Source: Paramecium tetraurelia | Lineage: Eukaryota; Ciliophora; Oligohymenophorea; Peniculida; Parameciidae | Direction: 5' to 3' | Assembly: GCF_000165425.1 (NCBI RefSeq) | Contig: NW_001798972.1 | Location: forward strand, 63,368 to 127,367 | Length of the DNA: 64,000 bases | In this document: one piece after another, positions 1 through 12,760 of the stretch | How the letters are laid out: every line of letters starts with the position of its first letter | How positions within the stretch are numbered: position 1 is the first letter of the stretch | The notes under the pieces: generated by a model | Told to the model about the DNA's origin: nothing | Database searches by the model: none | What the model saw: only the letters and a program-made list of their open reading frames with translations | Program-made: the position numbers and the translations under genes

Positions 1-938
1 TTAAGCCCACTCCTTCATCGTATGCCATTTTTAATTCGATAGTAAATACTAATGAAAATTATTACTTATTAATATTCATATTCATATTTTCCAAAAATTT
101 TAAATCATAATTTTATCTTACTAATTTTGTATTAATTATCATTTCTCAAATATAACTATCTAAGAATCAAATATTGTTTCATGTATAATAGTAGTAATTA
201 ATTAAAAAATGTTTTATAGAATAAAGACAGAAAAATAGAAAAATGAGTGTTAATTTTTCTATTTCTAGAAAAATTTGCGCTCTTTTTTTATTTCAGATGA
301 GTGGCATCGATTTCGGAAAATTAGTACAATTTTGGGAAATTATATTTTTTGAGTTTATAGAATATTAAATAAAATTGTACCCCATAAATTCAACTTAAAA
401 CAAGATTTTTTATAAACACTTTTCATTCCGCTGAACAAATTTAGTAGCAAAGGTTGGTATTTGTTTTATTTACATTTTGTTTCGATAATTAGTCAATCAA
501 TATATAAACCGATTTTTAAATTTATTAATAATGTTCAGAGTTTAATTAAAAGAAAAAAATCAAATATAATTCTACTAAAATCACAATTACCAATCCGATT
601 CTCTAATAGCATCATATCTTTTAATGAGCAGAACCATAAAGTGAATATATTACAGCTAGTTTTTGAGGTTAGCGTTAAAATGCTTTTGAAATTTCATTGG
701 TTTCTGAATTAACATTTTATGTCTTCTAAATTTTACTAGATTATTTTTAAATATATAGTAACATACATGTATGATTCTTGTCCAGATATGTATATGAGAA
801 TTTTAGCAACAGATGAATAGATCTTACATAAAAATCAGAAAGTTTAAATTGGTTGCCTAAAGCAGTTCTTTTAAATTCTTTTTCTATTAATTTTATTTAG
901 TTATTAGGAAAATATTCATTTTTTGTGTTTTTTTAACA
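1..938. other. AT-rich stretch, no gene resolved
   Basis: Very AT-rich sequence. A short open frame at 461-712 has no ciliate-style Gln codons, no recognisable domain and a hydrophobic/basic composition that random AT-rich DNA also gives. I see nothing I can call a gene here; it is most likely the upstream flank of the cysteine-rich gene. Confidence 0.5.
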
Positions 939-3900
939 ATGAAAAATGAAAATTTTTTGTTTATTTCATCATCCTTGTAGGAATTTTGTAGTCAAAAGCC
1001 ACAATTATTAATTAGCCAGGAAATTCAATTAAAAACCAAGTTGTATAAGCTACTTAATATGCTTGTTAAAATGGCTATTTTAATGGGTAGATTTGTAGCC
1101 AACGTCTATCGATGTAAAATGGATTTTGCACTTGTTCGAAGTAACTCAGGAGACTATCTTAATGGTTCTTAATGCAGCAGTTGCAACGATACTAATTGTC
1201 TTACTTGTACTGATGCAAGCACTTGTACCTCCTGTGCTCCTAATTATATGCTACTTAATAATGCTTGCACAAAATGTACTGGGTATTCTTATAAATGCAC
1301 CTCCTGTTCTAATGGATACTGCAGTGGTTGTATCAGTAATTACTTGATACAATCAGATGGAACTTGTCTAAAGTGTCCTGATAATTGCACTCAAGGGTGT
1401 GCTAAAAATACATAAGCAAACACTAATCCTACTACTTGTTAAATTTGTCAAGATCAATATTATTTAACCAGTAGTGGATTATGTTCTAAATGTTAAAGTC
1501 CCTTTTTAAGGTGCAGCTATGATTCTAGTACTCAATAAGTACATCCAACTTATTGTGTGGATGGCTACTTTTTAGTTAACAGATCATGCATTAAAGCCTA
1601 AGATGAAAATACATGCTTCAAATTATACTAACCTAATGATGGAACTCAAGTCAACTCTTAATTATGCTAAGATTGTTGGCCATCTTATGTATAAAGTAAT
1701 TAGATTTGTTATAAATGTTCTTATTGTGCTGACAATAGTTGCTCATTAGATCAAAATAATAAACCCATCTGCAGTTAATGTGTTAATTATTATTATAGTG
1801 ATTCAAACTCCATTTGTTAGTAATGTGTTGCTAATTGTATTCAATGCAATGCTGCAGGAATTGAGAACTGTCAATAATGTGATATTGGATATTACAAGAG
1901 TTCAAATGCTTGCATTGCTTGTACTACTGATAATAACAATAAACCTACTTGTTTGAATTGCTCCAATGAAACCACTTGTTCTACTTGTTAAAATGGTTAT
2001 TATGAATCTAATGGACAATGTTTAGCTTGTTAATATGGTTGCAGTCAATGTATATCTCCAGGTAATGTTTGCATCGCTTGTATTACTGGCTTTTATTTAT
2101 AAAATGGAGGTTGTGTCAAAGATCTAGGAAATTGTTTAGAAAAATAATAGAACCAGAACAACGGTTGCTAAATATGTGCCTATGGGTTATATCCTATTAA
2201 GGGTTGGCTATCATAATCAGGTTAATCTTAAGTAGTTGATGCCTCTTGTTTCTAATGTGTCTATCCTTAAGCAGCAGTAAACATTAATTATTATCTAGTT
2301 TGTTTGTTGAGCTAACCCGTCAGACAACCAAGTTGCGAGTGCTTCTTACGGATCCGTTCCTTCCTTAAAAATTCAAATTATTTTAAAACTGCTGCTCCTT
2401 TAGGTTCAACAAGACAGACAAGTCCATAATGCAAACTTGGATCTTTTTGGACTCAATAAAGTTGTATGCCTTGTCCAACAGTAAGTAATGGAATCTGTAG
2501 CAATTGTAATAACTTTACAAGTTGCACTTAAATTTAATGTAATGTATAGTATCAATTAATTGCAATCAAAAATGTTTAATAATGTGCATAAATACCTACA
2601 GGATGTATTGAGATATAGTATTCTGATAAAATGATATCATTGGCATGCACCAAATGTAGTACTGGATATACTTTGATTGGTAATATTTGTATTTCAATTA
2701 CTGGATGTTAGGCAGTTAATTAGAATAATGGAGCTTGTTCTTCATGTTTAAATGGATATTACTTTAATTGGGATTTCGTATTAACTAGTCCCAATACATC
2801 ATTGTCAATTAATACTTATTACTATCAAACTTTCAATCCATTTTGTAGTAAATGCAATGCAGGTTGTGCCATATGTCCATCATATTAGACTTGTACTCAA
2901 TGTTTACCTGGATACTTTTGGTATTAATCAACTCTAACAACAAATTCATATTCCTTTAAAACTTATACAATTACTTAAACAAATGACTCTGGTTAATGTG
3001 TTGCATGTCCTAAAAATTGCTAAACTTGTATAAGTGCAACAGTTTGCACAGCCTGCAATACCAATTTCACTGTAGATCCTAATTCAACAAATGGAGATTG
3101 CATATGCTCTTCGCCTCTTACTTACAATTAAGCCAATTAAAGTTGTATTCTACTACCTTCTGGTAATTCTACTTGTTCCTTTGGAGGATGCATCTAGTGT
3201 AATTCTGATAATACATAATGTCAAGCTTGTAGTCCTTAATATGCATTAACAGGTCCAGCTTCATGCACCTAATGTCTGAATTGCAACTAATGCTCTCTTT
3301 AAGCTGGAACATCAAATCCAACTTGTTTAGAATGTGCAGATGGATATTATAAAGTTTAAGCATATGATGGAGCTCCTATAACCTGTTAATTATGTTCACA
3401 ATCCTTGAATAATTCTTTAAGATGTTAAGGTGTCTTAGAAAATCAAACTCAATTGACCGCTATTTAATGTGCAGATAACTACTTTTTATTTGGAAATGCT
3501 TGTAATTAAGCTGGAAACACAAATTGCTTCACAATTTCCAATACCAACAGTCAATCTTGTCAATAATGTCTTCCTGGATACACATTGTATGGAAATAATT
3601 GCGATCAATGTAATACTAAGATTCTTAATTGTTTGACTTTTATTTCCAACTCAGATCAAAGTGCATTAATCTGCCAAACATGCATAAATGGATATGTTTT
3701 AAATACTAATACAAACTCCTGTTAATAATGTCCCTCTGGATGTTAGACCTGCACTGTTACTGGCACTGTTGCTCTCTATACACTTTCTTGTAGTACTTGT
3801 GCTGATGGAAACTATATTGACAGTAATGGAAATTGTTGGGGATGTCCTTTTGATTGCAAATCATGCGACTCAAAATATGTAATAAATTCATTCTCTATCA

Positions 3901-4445
3901 TTTAGAATTGTAATACTTGTAAGGATGGGTATTATTTAATACAATCTTCAGTAACATTCAGCACCAAATCATATATATTTAAACCTTGTTATCCTTGTCA
4001 AAATAACTGTGCAACTTGTACAGGACCCACTGGAAATAATTTGTTAAACTTGCAAAACTGGATTTGTTCTTCAAAATGGAGGCTGCATTGATTTAACTTT
4101 GAAAATGCAAAATGATCAAAATACTTATAGTTTAGCTAATTGTTACACCTCTGATTCCACTGGTTGTACAATATGCTTAGCTGGATTTTTCTTAGATTCC
4201 TAACGGGTTTGTCAAGAATGTGTTTCTCCTTACAATAATGTATTCATTTTCTCATTATGTTTTAGTTTGTCTGTGGCATTAAGGCAGTATCTCCGACTAC
4301 ACCTTCTGATAATAATGGCTAAACTGATACAAATAATCCAAGGCAAAATACAACTACAAACTAAATTGAGATAGGGTACAATCCAATCTAGCCAAGCAGT
4401 CCAAGTTAAATATTAGTAGCAATGCTAATTTTTATGATATAATGA
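939..4445 (+). CDS. Cysteine-rich surface protein (furin-like CxxC repeats), with three phase breaks
   Basis: About 1,150 residues with dozens of CxxC pairs in the pattern C-x2-C-x(n)-C-x2-C-x2-G-[FY], like the furin-like or growth-factor-receptor Cys repeats common in ciliate surface proteins. A signal-peptide-like start (ATG 939, then a run of F, I, L, V) and a hydrophobic C-terminus preceded by a Ser/Pro/Thr-rich stalk suggest a secreted protein that is membrane- or GPI-anchored. One intron is clear (4240-4265, 26 nt), restoring the C-terminal frame to TGA 4443-4445. Three single-base phase breaks remain, near 957 (T run), 1139 (A pair) and 4041 (T run). The roughly 2.9 kb between the last two is uninterrupted. 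The breaks could be sequence errors or early decay. The surface role is family knowledge; the exact antigen class is unknown. Confidence 0.75.
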
Positions 4446-4721
4446 GAAATTAAAAAAATAAGATATAATATTTATAGTTATTTTTGGTAATATGCTATAG
4501 TAACAATAAAAATTAAGATTGATATTAATTTCTTATTCATTATGTGTATGAACAAATTAATTTGGAAATTATAAATTTTGAATTCAATATAATTTAGGAT
4601 TTATAAAAACAAAGTAAATGATAGAAATCTTTAAGCAAAAAATAAATAATCTAAATTCAAGGACTCAGAACTACGATCTATTTAGATTTCTCCATCTAAT
4701 CCACACAACTCCTTATAAATA
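4446..4721. other. Convergent intergenic stretch
   Basis: Lies between the 3' ends of two convergent genes. AT-rich, no coding signal seen. Confidence 0.6.
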
Positions 4722-5824
4722 TCAATTATTTTTATTATCAGATTTTGATGAAAATAATCTGCTGATTATCTTAGCCTATGGTTTTCTCTAAAGAAACGAT
4801 CGGCCTTTACTCTAAGAGAATCCTTACTGAGTTCCTTAATTTGGAGAATGAATTTAAGGTAATACATCTTGAGATTCAGCATTATTTAACTTATACTAAA
4901 TTTTGCCTTGTATTTGTTAGCCTCCAGACTCTCGCATAGTTTCTTGAGCGGTCTTTGATTTTCTCATTTGAGAATCCTCTGGTTGAGCATATAATATTTC
5001 ATTTCCTGGTATAGTCTGTTTTGATGAGTTAGTTCTGATGGCTGTTTCTTGTTATGAGATGGGTCCATAGCCGTAAGGAATGTTTTAGGCTTATGATAAT
5101 TTAGATTGGATTTGAGGGAGAAATGCAGTGGAATTACTTTTTCTCAAAAGGTCGTTTAAATTCTAACGATTATTGAAACGATCAGATTCAAGCAGAGACT
5201 TTTTGTAGCTGGGAAAGTCCATTTGATCGGATGATAGTCTCACATTATCTTATTCATTCTGTTTGGTGTGAAATTGGACTCTCACAGCAGAATCGGCAGT
5301 ATTGGAGGAGCCTTCAATTTTAGATCTAAGCACACGTGAACCCACTATATTTTTTTGTATAGGTTTTGGAGGTTATGCTTCTTTTTATGAATATATGTGA
5401 ATGAATTCATCACGAATGTCAGTTTCCTTAATTCGTTTGATCTATTCTTGATAAGTAACTTTATTGCGTGATTCATAGAGTTACGGAGGAGATTGTGGCT
5501 TTTAACTAAAACCTTTGATAACTTTGACAGGAGAACTAGATATAGGATGAGTTGGTACGTGATTTTTGGTGGCTACGCATTTGGCTTGTTCTGAATAATT
5601 TACCCATTATTTCGTTTGCCAAGACTCTACTGAGATTCATGTTGAGTAAGACGAGTTTAAGCAGGTTTAAAAGTGTATTCCATTTATGGTCTTCCTGATC
5701 CCTTAGAACTAGTTATAGAGTTTTTCAGACTGGATTGGTTGGGATTGAAAAAAGTGGCTGTTTATTTGAATGCATCCTAAAGTCTGGAATCATCAAAACA
5801 GTCCTAATATTCATATTGATTCAT
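4722..5824 (-). CDS. Unrecognised Ser/Gln/Lys-rich protein, 359 aa
   Basis: Starts at ATG 5824 (MNQYEYQDCF) and ends at TGA 4722-4724. One 23-nt GTA...TAG intron at 5536-5558 restores phase, and the spliced length is exactly 360 codons. The protein is hydrophilic, rich in Ser, Gln, Lys and Pro, with no membrane segment and no domain I recognise; it looks largely disordered. A second frame on the same strand is also open over parts of 4,720-5,150, but it contains an in-frame TGA and uses GC-ending codons unlike the neighbours, so I prefer this frame, which uses TAA/TAG Gln codons freely. Function unknown. Confidence 0.75.
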
Positions 5825-6639
5825 TATTTTAAATTATATATATAAATGTTTAGAATAAAAATAGTTGTGAAGCAAACTCGGAGATTTTATTTAATATGAA
5901 ATAAAATTACTTCATACTGAAAAAAGAACAAAATTTGCTATAACCCTAATTAAATCATTAAATTCTCAGAATCTATTATCAAAACAAGGTATGAACTCTA
6001 GGATCTTCATTAATCTATCAACTGTAAATTAAAAAGTATTATAGAGGATAGTTCAATCAACCATTTTATTTTCTAAATGAATTTCTATAAATTTCAGTAA
6101 AGTATTAATTATGTTTTTAATTTATGAACAATTCCTAATTTATAGTAAAAACAATTTATTTATTCTCTCATTAAGAAGTATTTTAAAAGTAATTCCTCTT
6201 TATATATCAAGAATTTTGTAATTATTTTAGAATAATCCCTAAAACAAAATGAATAAATTTGTCTTATGATAATTTATCATTAAGCTTTCATTTGTTATAG
6301 ATATAATTGTTATATTATAATTGGGATTGCTATTTTTTGATATATTAATTTGAATTAAATAAAGACCCAAACTTTAAAAACTCTTTATGTAGTGTTAATT
6401 TATTTCTCAATATATTTTTTGGTATCTAAATTGTGATTTTATCTTGAACAATACTATTTCCACCCTTTGAATATTTATTAACTTATTTAAATTCATTCTT
6501 AAAGGTAGATATTATTTACAAGGTTTATTTAGTTCCTTATTTCCAAAATAATTTAAGTGATTATGTTAGAATTTCCATACACAGTATTGAATTCTCACTT
6601 TCTTATTAAGAAATCAAAAAACAATAATTTATTATCGAA
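5825..6639. other. Divergent intergenic region
   Basis: AT-rich sequence of about 800 bp between two divergently transcribed genes. No open frame with coding character was seen; it presumably holds both promoters. Confidence 0.5.
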
Positions 6640-6972
6640 ATGAAAAGTTTAGGGTACAACCAACTTCAACTGAGTCAGAAGATTATCAAAACAGAAGGGG
6701 ATGATTCTGAAATGCTTTTGCCAGAATCGGATAAAGACGAACTAGGATAAATATTAAATACAGAAGAAAGCAGAGGAAAGCCAATGAAAGAACTTAGATT
6801 TAGTCTCAAAAATCAAGTTTGGATATTTGATAGGAATCAAAAAAGACATCAATCATACAAATCACCTTCTCCGGTAGGAACCAAATCTTCGCCTTCCATT
6901 TTAAAAAATAAAAATGCAATAACGAAATAATAAAATCATGACCATATTATTTAAACTAATTAACCACAATGA
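6640..6972 (+). CDS. Small unrecognised protein, 110 aa
   Basis: Intronless frame from ATG 6640 to TGA 6970-6972, exactly 111 codons, with TAA read as Gln several times. Charged and hydrophilic: an acidic N-terminal half (DDSEM, ESDKDEL), then a basic Ser/Pro/Lys-rich part (SPSPVGTKSSPS) and a Gln-rich end. No membrane segment or known domain. The SP sites could be phosphorylated, but that is only inference. It faces the 3' end of the bZIP gene 150 bp away. Confidence 0.7.
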
Positions 6973-7124
6973 ATCTTAGGATTAAATCTAAATGCTAAAC
7001 CCTATCTTCAGGAAACTAAATGTATTTTTATATAAAACATAAAATTGAATTTTAGACTATTAATGTGCGAATTGATTAATAAAATAATTAATAATTGTCT
7101 CTCAATATATTTAACAGTTCAAAA

Positions 7125-8662
7125 TCAATTCGATTTTTTTAATTATTTTCTCAATAACACTTACTACACCTCAATTTGCATACAATTTTGATCTATTTTA
7201 TCCTTGTTCTTTTTGAAAATTGCTGAAGCCTGAAATTCAGATCGAAACTCATTCTAAAATAAATAGAATATCTCATTATTACTTGATGCAAGGATATTAA
7301 TAATTAAGCCAATAAATTTGGCTTTATGTTCTCCTTTAATTGCTCCCACAATAAGTCTATTTTTGAAGCTTCATTTTAAATAGCTTTAATTTCTTCTTTG
7401 ATTTTTTTAAATGAACTAAAATAGCAAACAATTCGTACTCTGTTATGTTTTATTTTGATAACCCTATCTTTAATTTAATTCTCTCATTATTAATATAGTT
7501 CTCAGGTTTCATCTCGATATTTCTCAAAATATCTCTTAGAAATTCCGAGACATTTCTAAAATGCTTTGAATACAATAATACTTCTAATTTTAAGAGAAGA
7601 AATCTCGATCGTCTAGAATACTGAACAAATATTTTGCTTGCAATGGCAACGAAACATCCAAAATTGAATATGAATGTGCTTTTGCTGCATCTATTCTCTC
7701 TTGTTTATTGGAAGATGTTCTGTATTTCAATGCATCCAATAGAATTTCAATTTCAGTATCATCCTTCCCTTGTGTCATACATTCTTCTAATCTTTCAAAT
7801 AATTTCTACTGCTAATTTAAAAATGCTTAGAACTAAATCATTTGAAGAATATGTACTTTATCCTGTTGTCTATTATAAGTTTCAATTGATTTTTATAAAC
7901 TGTTACATTGTTATCTCAATTTATCATTTTCATCCTGCAAATCTTTAACTCTAATCTCTAAGAGTTCATAATAAATCTTCTTGCGAGCCCTTGAATTTCT
8001 TGCAGATTCTCTATTCCTCACCTACTTGAGTCTGTTTGGGTCTAAATTGCCATAATTAATTGAATCTGGAATTTCAGAAGATGATTGATCACTATGTTCA
8101 ACAGGTACATTTAGTTGTTATTCATTTTTCCTTTCCATTTTCTGCTAACTTCTTCTAAATCAAATCAATAAATATGATTACGATTATCTTATTTTTTTAG
8201 TTACAATCAATTAATTATTAGCATCTTTCTTAACGAGATTTTATATTTTATTTGAGTAAATGCAATTTGTTTAGGCTATAATTTCAGATTGTAATTATTC
8301 ATTTAACTTATTTTAGTGTTTTTTCGTACATTTTCCTAACAACAATTAATTAACAATTTACTTTTATTCTGATTTCTCTGATCATTTTAGCTTCCATCTC
8401 TTGAATTATCCCCATCGCTTCCACTTCTTGGTTAACCTTCGAATGAACTGTTGTTTTTAATTTGTAATCTATCCATTCGTTAATTTTCATATTAAATGAC
8501 TCTGGACATTTAGTCAGTTCTTTGGTCAACGTCTTCAAAAATCTAAATTTTGGGAAGTTACTATTCCAGATGGATTTAAGTAGACGGGTCAAGCTAAGCA
8601 AAAAATACTATATTCTAATTGACTTCGCATGATCTAAAATACTTGTATAGTTGGTTACTCAT
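7125..8662 (-). CDS. bZIP transcription factor, 468 aa
   Basis: Five introns (8336-8361, 8155-8181, 7556-7581, 7416-7438, 7254-7282) give an exact 469-codon frame from ATG 8662 to TGA 7125-7127. Around residues 195-240 lies a textbook bZIP: basic region RNRESARNSRARKK with the invariant N-x7-R (N199, R207), then x9 to the first zipper Leu and heptad leucines at about 217, 224, 231 and 238. The protein should bind DNA as a dimer in the nucleus; target genes are unknown. The 27-nt intron at 8155-8181 is a multiple of three and carries an in-frame TGA; if it were missed, the gene would be split in two, with the second part starting at 8138. The rest is hydrophilic and Gln/Lys-rich. Confidence 0.92.
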
Positions 8663-9142
8663 TGAAAAAATATTAAAGAATCGCTCATCTATTATTAGTA
8701 TTAAATTAAATAACATTTTGTCAATTATTTAATCCAAACGCTATCACAAGATGATTGTAAATAATAGATTTTTTAGTTTTATATTTTTCAGTATTTGCGT
8801 AAGATTAATTAAATTTAACATCATTTAATTAAAATGACAACATATTCACATAATTAAGAAATTAATTAATTTTGAATTAATTAAATTAAACAATTCTTAA
8901 CATTTATCGTTCGCTTATCATCAATGTTATTCACAAAAAATCCCAGCAAATCATAAACCCTTATTATGGATGAAGAATAACCATATATTTCTAATTTTCT
9001 AAAATTGAATTTAAAACGTTAAATAGCTTTTATCACGAGTTGATAATTAATTAAGATAAATTATCTATCTCCTTTTAATTGATATTTATTATTTACTTAA
9101 GTTCTTGTTATAATTTAACAATTGTAATTTCAAAAAAGAATA
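8663..9142. other. Divergent intergenic region
   Basis: About 480 bp of AT-rich sequence upstream of the bZIP gene. Nothing coding seen. Confidence 0.5.
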
Positions 9143-10360
9143 ATGTCAAAAACCATTATCTAACCTCTTTTAGATAATGAGAGAATAAAGACTACGGAAA
9201 ATATTCTAGTTATAGATTACGATCTCTAATATTATAGATATTAAGAATAAAGTAATAAGGGATCAAGATTAATAAAAAATTTATTAATCATAATATTTTT
9301 ATGCACTATATTAAATGCTCTATCTAAAAATAAATTTAATATTTCTTCTCATTTTATCCATATTACTATCAAATTTATTCATCTAATGAATTAAAATTTG
9401 AATAGATATTTTTGTAGTTTTATAATGCGATAAAATTTATAGTTTCTTTATAATTTAAAAAAGAATGTTATTTTAGATGCATTTTTAAGATGGGCTATCG
9501 ATAATTAATGATCAGCTGATTTTCTTTAAAACTATTATTCAGATTAATTTTCTGAATTGTTTATATGATATTAATAAGATGAATATATGAAAAATTATAA
9601 ATAAAGTCATCCTCAATAAATAATCTTCCAATTTTAATTTATAAAGACTAATTGTATAGATATATATTTGCTTCACAAATGAGAATTTAATGAGGAAAAT
9701 TAAAGAATATAGTATTTGTAATTATATACTCCTTTTATTTGTTGAATAATTTCTACTCAGTAATTGCAGTCCAATCATTATGATTGCTTAACATTATCAA
9801 CTTTAAATTTGAATAAATTATCCCGGGACTATTTGTTTTATTCAAAATTATTGCTTAGATTATGTTAGTTTGAAGTAGTTATATACTGTTGATGGAGATT
9901 ATGAGTATAATTATAAATTAATTTTTTTGGTATTAAAGTATTATGAAACTTATCATTAGATATTTGATAGGATATTGATTTAATGTAAAGCAATGCAACC
10001 GAATAATTGAATTGAGAATAGTTTAGAGAACTATGTGTATAGTTTATATTTCAAACAATATTTCATTCATCCCATTCGCCTAACATTCCCTTCCTTAGCT
10101 TTAGGATTAAGCAACTATCGTTTGGAACAGCTTAGTCTTACAGATTGGCTTTGTCATCTAATAGCTAGTTTTAGATGTATGTACTCTCTTACTCTATCTC
10201 CTAAATAGATTCTCATGTCCTGGATTTCCTATTTGTAGTAAGGTAGCAATTTCCTTTTCAATATTTCCACTGGATCAAGCAGTGAGCATTCGAAAAAGAA
10301 TACTCTATTTTCTCTTTTAATTCTCAAATATATTTTTAATGGTTCCATGTGAATTATTAA
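9143..10360 (+). other. Unresolved coding-like stretch (intron-rich or decayed gene)
   Basis: Several pieces look coding with ciliate codons but do not join cleanly. From ATG 9143 (MSKTIIQPLLDNER) a frame with a hydrophobic segment ends at a TGA near 9510. A Leu/Ile-rich helical piece lies around 9,640-9,810, and another helical piece around 10,000-10,330. The last two are loosely reminiscent of a divergent cyclin-box protein, but I see no diagnostic motif. Candidate GTA...TAG introns exist (for example near 9,930-9,960), yet none gives one continuous frame. It may be a decayed gene or one whose introns I could not find. Confidence 0.3.
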
Positions 10361-10372
10361 AATAAATAAATT

Positions 10373-12669
10373 ATGAAGATCGCAAAAGTGGTTGAATGGA
10401 AACCCATATACATAGATCAGAAGCTTATGGAGAAGTTGCTGCAACCATTTTCGTAGATAAATCATTTGAGTCAAGGGAAGAAGAAGTCAGTCAATAAAGT
10501 TTAAACATCATCCTTTGCTTATAATTCTATGTTAATTTAAGACATCAATTGTATCAGCGAGTTGGAACAATTGAATGAAAAAATAGTAGAAAGACTTTGT
10601 AGGGATATGAATAAGTGTGATTAATTTTATAATGTACATCAATAGCAAATATAAGTGAAATTAAGAAAGTTGATATATAACATTTTCATTTATCAAGATC
10701 TGCAGAAGGTGGACGACATTAAATCGAAATTGTACATCCTGAAGCAATATTCAGAGATGCTGTTTTTAGAATGCAACTTATTGGAGCAATTCGCGCAGTT
10801 TAATGACATTGTTATTAAAAAGGTTCTGAAGAAGTACAAAAAGTAAGTATTCATCCAAGATTCCTAATACAATTTACAGAGGATGCAGAGCATATATAAT
10901 GAGTTATAAATATTCAATAATCGTCAGGAGATTCAAAAGATACAAGTCAAATTAAAGTTGCTTTACTCGCGTTGTCTATCATCTAAATAGAAGAATTAGA
11001 ATATTCGGAAACTTAAATACCATAATATTTACAAGGGATTTACAAGAAAGGAGCAATTATTAATTGGCTTATATTTGGGTGGTTCTTTTTGCTTATTGTT
11101 ATACATCATGTCGAAGAGAAACTAGTTAAATAACAACTTTTACTAGAAGTATGAAATCCAAATATAAATAGTCAATTTTATTATGATTTATACTTTCCCA
11201 TGTTCAGAGGAATTGGGTTAATGATTTTATATTATTGGTCACTCATATTTTGTGTATATTGTTGGATTAAAGGCAATGTTGGATATAGATCAATATTTAA
11301 TTTCAAATATCATAGCTCGTCAATTAACTAATTGATCAAAAGAGCCGCCTTCATAACATTAGTGTATTTTGCAGTGTTGATCATCAGTTTGTAAAAGGAA
11401 CTCTACCTAGAAGAGGAAAAAGATATCAATAAATATCTCTTAGATTACATAACAGATAAAATAGCATATGATCCTGCAATAGGTCCATTGATAATATGGA
11501 TTATTATGATAATCTATATGGTTTGGCCTTCAAAAAAGTACCTGAATGCTAAAGGGAGAAAATACTTCTGGAGGATTGTATATACAAGTATGTTGGCAGG
11601 GTTTTTTGACTGCCCCTTTGTTAACGGTTGGGCAACAGACTAATTGCTATCATTGGTGTTGATGCTTAAGGATTTTGGTTATACAGTGTGCTTCTATTTT
11701 GAATACTTCAAGAATATAAGTGATTATGATTCTTAAGCTACTTGTGGTGATCCTAAAAATCTGCAGATAGGTTTAATTGTCTGTTTGGTTCCTATTTTCT
11801 TGAGATTTGTTCAGTTAGGGAGATGTTTCTATGATGCAGGGAAAATAACTAGAGATGACTTCTTTGTCGTTCTAATATATGTGGAAGTCACGATGGTAAA
11901 TGTGTTCTCATATTTATCGTAATTTGGATAGATTTACTTTATAATGTGGATAATCTCTTTCTGCACACTTGCTTGTCATGCTTATTTTTGGGATGTTAAG
12001 AAGGATTGGGGTTTGTTTTAACCTAACACAAAACATAACAAACTTAGAAATCAATTAGCATTTAAATCTATCTTCTATTATATTGCTATAGTTTTGGAAT
12101 TCTTTCTTCGTTTTGCTTGGATTCTTTCGATATCACCTAATATGGCATCAATCATCCACGTTTGGTCGCCATTCTTCTCCTTAATCATGGCCATTTTTGA
12201 GTTGTGTAGAAGGACAGTTTGGAATATATTTAGAATTGAGAATGTTCACATTTAGAATATGGGAGATTTTAAGGCAGTTTATCCAGTCTAACTGCCATTT
12301 GAATCGTTGATTGACTAATAGTCTTATACGAACATTAAAGAATTGAGAAAAACACAGATAGATCCAATCAATATTTCATTGTTGGGTGGATAATAGAATT
12401 AATAATCTGTCGCAGGGTAATACTTTTAAATTAGGAACTCATTGAGATCAGATTCAATCGAAGATGAATCAAAATTAAATTAATTGTAACAGTAAGAGTA
12501 GGATTTAATTGCTGAAACTATGTTTGAGGATAGAAAGAGAGAAAGTATTTTAACTATGCGATATTCTCAATTTAAGTTTGATCATCAAAATGAGAAATAG
12601 ACACTGAGTAAACAAGAATTACTAAGAGATCTGTCCGCAATTCAGGAGTTGATCAAAAAGATGAATTGA
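10373..12669 (+). CDS. SPX-EXS phosphate exporter (XPR1/PHO1/SYG1 family), 757 aa
   Basis: ATG 10373 begins an SPX-like N-terminus (MKIAKVVEWKPIYID, then helical Lys-rich repeats to about residue 220). After one 23-nt intron (11149-11171) comes the EXS part: FPMFRGIG, a run of membrane helices, FVNGWATDQL, CLVPIFLRFVQ and the hallmark RRTVWNIFRIEN. The spliced frame is 758 codons to TGA 12667-12669. The family exports inorganic phosphate across membranes, and SPX domains sense inositol pyrophosphates; both are family knowledge. The Gln-rich tail of about 130 residues after the EXS part is soluble. Either the plasma membrane or a contractile-vacuole-type membrane would fit. Confidence 0.92.
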
Positions 12670-12760
12670 GTATATCAATTATTTAAATTATAATCTGTTA
12701 AACATACTTGATGAGAACAATTCAATTTAAATGACTATTAATTATTATAACTAACAATTT

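Noticed and set aside
4722-5150. Second minus-strand frame with coiled-coil look
   Set aside because: Holds an in-frame TGA, no intron to remove it, and GC-ending codons unlike neighbours; the chosen frame gives an exact spliced length.
8350-8601. 83-codon minus-strand standard-code frame
   Set aside because: Out of phase with the bZIP gene's first exon, which is continuous in the ciliate code from ATG 8662.
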